The notes below the pieces were generated by a model. The model saw nothing but the letters and a program-made list of their open reading frames with translations, was not told the origin of the DNA and ran no database searches. Shown here in pieces: positions 59,883-64,000 of a stretch of DNA of 64,000 nucleotides; positions within the stretch are counted from its first letter, which is position 1; each line of letters starts with the position of its first letter. The stretch is from Gordonia paraffinivorans NBRC 108238 (GTDB taxonomy: Bacteria > Actinomycetota > Actinomycetes > Mycobacteriales > Mycobacteriaceae), in NCBI RefSeq assembly GCF_000344155.1, contig NZ_BAOQ01000012.1, positions 1 through 64,000 of the forward strand, in the 5' to 3' direction. Made by a program: the position numbers and the translations under genes.

Positions 59883-59958
59883 GCCACGTTTTCTACGGAC
59901 CCGGTATTTCCGGGAAGGCGCGTTCGTGTGTCCTCGACGTTTCCGCGAAGATATATCC

Positions 59959-60447
59959 GTGCCCCCGCGCCCATCGAACGCTCCCCGCAGCGCCGGACTC
60001 CTGCTCTACCGCCGCACCGGCGCGAACCCCGACGGTGTGGAGGTCCTCCTCGTCCATCCGGGCGGCCCGCTGTGGGCGCGCAAGGACGAGGGTGCGTGGT
60101 CGGTGCCGAAGGGCCTCGTCGACGCGGGCGAGTCCGAGTGGGACGCCGCGCGGCGGGAGTTCACCGAGGAGATCGGCTCCCCGCCGCCCGCCCGACCGCA
60201 CGCCGATCTCGGCGAGGTGCGTCTCAAGAGCGGCAAGCGGGTCGTCGCCTTCGCCCTGGAAGGTGACCTCGACGTCTCGGAGGTCGTCAGCAACACCTTC
60301 GAGATGCAGTGGCCACCCCGATCGGGACGCGTGCAGGAGTTCCCCGAGGTCGACCGCGCCGAGTGGTTCGATCCCGAGACCGCGCGGGCGAAGCTGAACC
60401 CCGCGCAGGTCGCGTTCGTGGACCGGTTGCTGGAGATGCTCGGCTGA
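59959..60447 (+). CDS. Nudix hydrolase
   Basis: 162 aa. The Nudix box GLVDAGESEWDAARREFTEEIGS is complete (G-x5-E-x7-REx2EE). The family hydrolyses nucleoside diphosphates linked to other groups, with Mg2+. The ATG-less start is a GTG at 59959, after which SAGLLLYRRTG follows. It is divergent from the NCS2 permease, with 76 bp between them. Confidence 0.88.
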   Translation: MPPRPSNAPRSAGLLLYRRTGANPDGVEVLLVHPGGPLWARKDEGAWSVPKGLVDAGESEWDAARREFTEEIGSPPPARPHADLGEVRLKSGKRVVAFALEGDLDVSEVVSNTFEMQWPPRSGRVQEFPEVDRAEWFDPETARAKLNPAQVAFVDRLLEMLG

Positions 60448-60521
60448 GCGGTGGCGAGAGATCGCGCGCGCGCTCGAGCGGCGTGTGAAGGCGTCCGGGA
60501 CGCCGGCCCGGCGGCGACCGG

Positions 60522-62366
60522 TCAGACGTCGAGGATGTGCGGAAGCCCGCTCCGGTGGCGATCTCGGTCGAGTTGCTTCAGCGGCTCGAGGACGGGCAGC
60601 TCCCACAGCGGGAAGAGCGTCGCCTCCGCGGCGGGACTGTCGGCCGCGGCGATGATGGCATTGGTGACCCGACGCCCGGATTCGTTGGCGCCCTCCATGG
60701 TCGCGAGGTCGATGTTGCTGCGCACGTGGTCGCCGCCGATGAACAGGTTCGGGATCTCGGTGTGCGCGTCTGGTCGGTTGCCGTAGGAACCCTTCGTGTT
60801 GACCATGAGCGGGGTCGCGTTGTGGGTGCGGCCCCCTGACCAGGTGATACCCGGATCGAGGGACCAGGTGACGATGTCGTCGGCGCGCAGGGTCTCGCGG
60901 CCGCCGGCGTTCAGCGCCCGGCTCATCTGCGCCCACACCTCACGCGCGATCTCCTGCCTGGTGCACTGCTTGGCGGGCTTGTCGTACAGGATGCCCGGCT
61001 TCTCCCACTCCGAGATGTCGATGGACAGGCAGTCCTTCACCGTCCCGTCGCCGTAGGTGCGGGAGAAGTCGACGTTCCACGGTGCGGCCTGGAACAGGCC
61101 GGTGAGCGCCCACGGGGTGCCCAGCGCGGCGATGTGGCCCGGCGGCAGATCCGACCGGCGGCGGAGGTAGTACTGGATGCCGACCATCCAGTCGTCCTGC
61201 AGCGCAGGCACTCCCGCGAGTGATGGCGCGGCGTCGAGCAGCTCGGGGGTCAGCAGCGGCTTGAGGCGGTCGATCGGCATCGCCGCGACGTACCAGTCGG
61301 CCTCGACGATCTGGCCGGTGGTCAGGCGGGCTCCGGTGATGCGTCCGCCGCCGACGTCCAACCGTCCGAGACCGGCCCCCATCACGAAGCGGACCCCGCG
61401 GGTGCGGAGATGGGCGACCCACGGGTCGATCCACGCCTGGTTGGTGGGCCGGTCGAGGATTCGGTCGACGTCGCCGCGGACGAGGTCGGAGCGGTACTGC
61501 GGGATCAGCCCGCTCGCGGCGGTGGCGAGGGCCAGGCCGATCTGCCCGATCGTCCGGGCAGACGCGGTCTCCGGCTTGGCCGCGACCAGCGACCGGGTGA
61601 GTGCCCCCACGAGATAGCGCTGGTAGGAACGGGACTTGCCCTTGGCCTTGACGAACTCCATCCAGGACCGGTTCTCCCACTGGGCGATCCGGCGCTCGGT
61701 GCAACTGGTGGCCATCACCAGCAGGCGCGACACGAAGTAGGTGAGCTCGGTGGCCGGGACGTCGACGACGAACTTGAGCCCGGTGATCAGCGAGTTGCGG
61801 AGATTCTCGAGTGTGGCGATCTGCGGTGCGTGATCGACGAAACCGATCAGTGAGGCCGGGACGGTGGTCGGTGCGTACCCCGATTCGTCGAAGGCGATCA
61901 TGGCCGACTCGACGCTGGTGAGATGCCGGTCGCGAACATTGCTGCGGCCCACCGGGATTCGCTGCATCATCTCCGGGACGTGCTGGTAGCAGCTGGGATA
62001 GAAGCGGAAGCCGTGCTCGCCGGGGAGGCCGCGACGGCCACCTCGAGCGGTGCCGGGAACGTCGAAGCTGCGGGCCTTGCCGCCGAGATAGGCGGGTTCG
62101 TAGGCGGTCGCCGAGAAGCCGCGTTCGCTGAGTTCGTGTGCTGCGGCGAGCCCGGCCATGCCCCCGCCGAAGATCGCGACGTCGCGTCCGCGGCCGACTC
62201 CGGTGCGGGGTACCGCCCTCGCCGACGGCACCGTCGCGTGGGGGAGTGCCACCGCGGTCCCGGCGATCACGGCGGCTGCGGCCGGTCCGGTCAGGACCGC
62301 GCGTCTCGGAATGCCTCTGCGAAGAGGCGTGTTCGGTCCCACGGTGGTGTGCTGGTCTTCCGACAT
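60522..62366 (-). CDS. Tat-exported FAD-dependent oxidoreductase
   Basis: 614 aa. A twin-arginine signal (PRRAVLTG, residues 20-27) precedes a hydrophobic stretch. The FAD-binding GGGMAGLAAAHELSERGFSA and a C-terminal IGGDHVRSNIDLATMEGANESGRRV block put it in the amine oxidase/phytoene-desaturase-like family (squalene/carotenoid type). Such an exported flavoprotein acts at the cell envelope; the substrate is unknown. Convergent with the Nudix gene. Confidence 0.82.
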   Translation of the reverse strand: MSEDQHTTVGPNTPLRRGIPRRAVLTGPAAAAVIAGTAVALPHATVPSARAVPRTGVGRGRDVAIFGGGMAGLAAAHELSERGFSATAYEPAYLGGKARSFDVPGTARGGRRGLPGEHGFRFYPSCYQHVPEMMQRIPVGRSNVRDRHLTSVESAMIAFDESGYAPTTVPASLIGFVDHAPQIATLENLRNSLITGLKFVVDVPATELTYFVSRLLVMATSCTERRIAQWENRSWMEFVKAKGKSRSYQRYLVGALTRSLVAAKPETASARTIGQIGLALATAASGLIPQYRSDLVRGDVDRILDRPTNQAWIDPWVAHLRTRGVRFVMGAGLGRLDVGGGRITGARLTTGQIVEADWYVAAMPIDRLKPLLTPELLDAAPSLAGVPALQDDWMVGIQYYLRRRSDLPPGHIAALGTPWALTGLFQAAPWNVDFSRTYGDGTVKDCLSIDISEWEKPGILYDKPAKQCTRQEIAREVWAQMSRALNAGGRETLRADDIVTWSLDPGITWSGGRTHNATPLMVNTKGSYGNRPDAHTEIPNLFIGGDHVRSNIDLATMEGANESGRRVTNAIIAAADSPAAEATLFPLWELPVLEPLKQLDRDRHRSGLPHILDV

Positions 62367-62549
62367 GCCTCCGACCCCTTCGTCGACCCCAGAGCAGTCA
62401 GTACCGACTCCTCGAGGTCTAACACAGCCGCGGACGGCGTGGGACGGAATTCGGCGAACGTCTCGGTCGGTCGTCCAGGTGCTCGACAGTGCCGGCCGCT
62501 CCTCACGGGGAGTGCTCGTCGGTGGCGCAGGCCGGGTGGCCGGCAGGAC

Positions 62550-64000
62550 TCAGCGCGCCAGGAACGGGGCCACCCACTCCGGCGTGACCTCGGCGGGGAT
62601 CGCCGCGGCCGTGGTCTCGTCCACGTCGACGATCGAGTAGTGCTCGGCGCCGGCGGCCGTCGCGACGATCAGCGTGCACACCCCTGCGCGACGCTGGAAC
62701 AGCGAGGACCTGCTCGCCCAGCCGACCACGCCGTCGCGGTCGACGACGATCCGCCGGCGCGCGACGGTGGGCGGGGCGATGACCACCGACCGCGCGGTCA
62801 CGCGGTGCCCGAGGTGCCGGGCGCGGACGACGCCGAGAGTCGTCGACGCGGCAAGCGCGAGTGCACCCGCCGCGATCCAGCCGAGGGGAATGGCGCCGGC
62901 GACGGCCGGGACAGCGATCGCTGCGAACACGACGAGGCCGGAGAGGAATCCGCGATTGAGTCGTCGGACGAACGCCGCACGGCCGTGGGCGGTGAGCGGG
63001 GCGGTCAGTTCGGCCTGCTCGTGCGTGACCAGTCCGGCCACGCGCATCGCCTCGTCGCGCGGGGCGGGCGGGAGCAGCAACGGGTGCTTGTGCGCGCCGA
63101 TGGCGATCGCGCGCAGGCGGGCACCTCGCAGCGGTCGCATCAGGATCGGCTCGGAGAGATCGGATCCGCGAATCCGGTTCTCGTCGAAGCTGATGGCATT
63201 GGTGGTGAGGAGTCCGCGCTCGGTGCGCAACGTGCCGTCGGGATGTCGCGTGAGCCGGAAATCCCAGTAGCTCAACAGGTAACCGATGGCCGACAGCACC
63301 GCGCCGACGACGATCACGGCGACCACGCCGACGGTGGCGACGAGCGCGAGCGGCATCTCGCGCACGGTGTCGTACGCGTCGTGGACGACACCCGCGGTCC
63401 GGTCGAACAATCCTGCCTCGTTGGCGATCTGTGCGGCGGCGCCGCCGATCGCCGCCGCGACCGCGAGGCCTCCAACCGAGAACGGCGAGAAGCGCAGCCA
63501 ACTCATCTGGAACCGCGTCAGCATCTCCGGGTGCGCGACCGGGTGTGCCGGCGAGCCGTCCGTGGCATCCGCGGCGGCCGCCGCGCCGGAGGTCGCGGTC
63601 GGCATGAGTTCGTCGTGCAGCGCCCGGGCCTCGGCGAGCGTCACGGCGCGCAATTTCACCTGCGACGACTGGTCGTCGCCGCCGGTGCCGATCGTGACCT
63701 TCTGCAGGTTGAGGATCCGGTGCACCAGGGAGGCGGTCAGGTCGACGCTGCGGATGCGGTCGCGCCGGGCGGTGGCGACCTTCTTGTTCAGGAGTCCGCT
63801 GCGGACTCGGACGTGTTCGTCGGTCACCTGGTAGAAGGTCGTCAGCCAGGGGATCGCCGCTGCCGGCGGCACGATGAGGACGGTGGCGATCAGGATGAGC
63901 AGCGGCGCGGACCGGCCGGCGAAGACCACTGCGATGAGCACCGGGACCAGCGACGGGAGCGCCTCGACGAGGCCCACCGCCATCATCCACGGCGACAGCC
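62550..64000 (-). CDS. PH-domain membrane protein (YdbT-like), 5'-truncated by window edge
   Basis: At least 483 residues are visible. Several membrane helix pairs alternate with bacterial PH (bPH2) domains, each marked by FYQVTDEHVRVRSGLLNKKVATARRDRIRSVDLTASLVHRIL- or WDFRLTRHPDGTLRTERGLL-type strands. Reading continues in frame (LSPWMMAVG) to the last base, so the ATG at 63986 is unlikely to be the start. YdbT/YdbS pairs often contribute to envelope stress, and a small PH partner may lie beyond the edge. Confidence 0.8.
   Translation of the reverse strand, partial: LSPWMMAVGLVEALPSLVPVLIAVVFAGRSAPLLILIATVLIVPPAAAIPWLTTFYQVTDEHVRVRSGLLNKKVATARRDRIRSVDLTASLVHRILNLQKVTIGTGGDDQSSQVKLRAVTLAEARALHDELMPTATSGAAAAADATDGSPAHPVAHPEMLTRFQMSWLRFSPFSVGGLAVAAAIGGAAAQIANEAGLFDRTAGVVHDAYDTVREMPLALVATVGVVAVIVVGAVLSAIGYLLSYWDFRLTRHPDGTLRTERGLLTTNAISFDENRIRGSDLSEPILMRPLRGARLRAIAIGAHKHPLLLPPAPRDEAMRVAGLVTHEQAELTAPLTAHGRAAFVRRLNRGFLSGLVVFAAIAVPAVAGAIPLGWIAAGALALAASTTLGVVRARHLGHRVTARSVVIAPPTVARRRIVVDRDGVVGWASRSSLFQRRAGVCTLIVATAAGAEHYSIVDVDETTAAAIPAEVTPEWVAPFLAR

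Noticed and set aside
63984-63986. ATG at 63986 as start of the PH-domain protein
   Set aside because: The frame remains open to the window edge with residues typical of the family start, so the gene is cut off by the edge.

Overview
The window is GC-rich and densely coding, and it reads as the chromosome of a mycolic-acid actinobacterium (order Mycobacteriales), most like Gordonia. The evidence is a MtrA-MtrB-LpqB module, SecA1, PE/PPE/EspG and WXG100 secretion proteins, a WS/DGAT-type acyltransferase, and DesA3-type desaturases next to their reductase. Gene order largely follows the Mycobacterium tuberculosis map around Rv3226-Rv3250 and the ribosomal spc/alpha operons. The genus is an inference from proteins, because no rRNA gene is present.

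Layout. 1-356: the trailer end of a CRISPR array. 422-5682: an accessory stretch with a TerD-AIM24 fusion, a DUF222/HNH nuclease, a small membrane protein, a DUF4262 protein and an EthD-like protein. 5702-11487: second half of the spc operon (rpsH-rplF-rplR-rpsE-rpmD-rplO), a strong terminator, then secY-adk-map. 11617-17245: an MprF-like DUF2156 membrane protein, then a minus-strand block (fdhD, dtd, a secreted protein, a SIMPL lipoprotein, a phage-holin-family protein). 17367-22367: infA-rpmJ-rpsM-rpsK-rpsD-rpoA-rplQ-truA. 22419-24045: a membrane protein and an alpha/beta hydrolase.

24527-32043 is the most distinctive part: a type VII secretion cargo island. It has an EspI-like MinD ATPase, two YbaB-like proteins, EspC-like and EspA-like substrates, a PE-PPE pair, its EspG chaperone and an EsxB/EsxA-like pair. 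No EccA-E or MycP gene is present in the window, so the secretion channel must be elsewhere. An operator-like palindrome precedes the main operon.

32242-46893: a MetPS-type transporter, ahcY, a proline-rich membrane protein, tmk, mtrA-mtrB-lpqB, comF, hpf and secA. Here tmk and comF are flipped relative to M. tuberculosis. 46939-55120: an Rv3235-like protein, a WS/DGAT homologue with a degraded catalytic motif, a DUF6912 protein, a ferredoxin reductase, a double GNAT protein and two tandem acyl-CoA desaturases. The reductase and the first desaturase share a palindromic operator, so they are probably co-regulated to supply unsaturated fatty acids. 55062-64000: rsgA and aroA, a VOC protein, a small acidic protein, an NCS2 permease with an unusual leucine-rich-variant tail, a Nudix hydrolase, a Tat-exported flavoprotein and a PH-domain membrane protein cut by the window edge.

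No tRNA, rRNA, insertion sequence or prophage was recognised. Start sites were chosen from ribosome-binding sites, gene overlaps and family lengths. Functional names rest on motif recognition, not on database searches.
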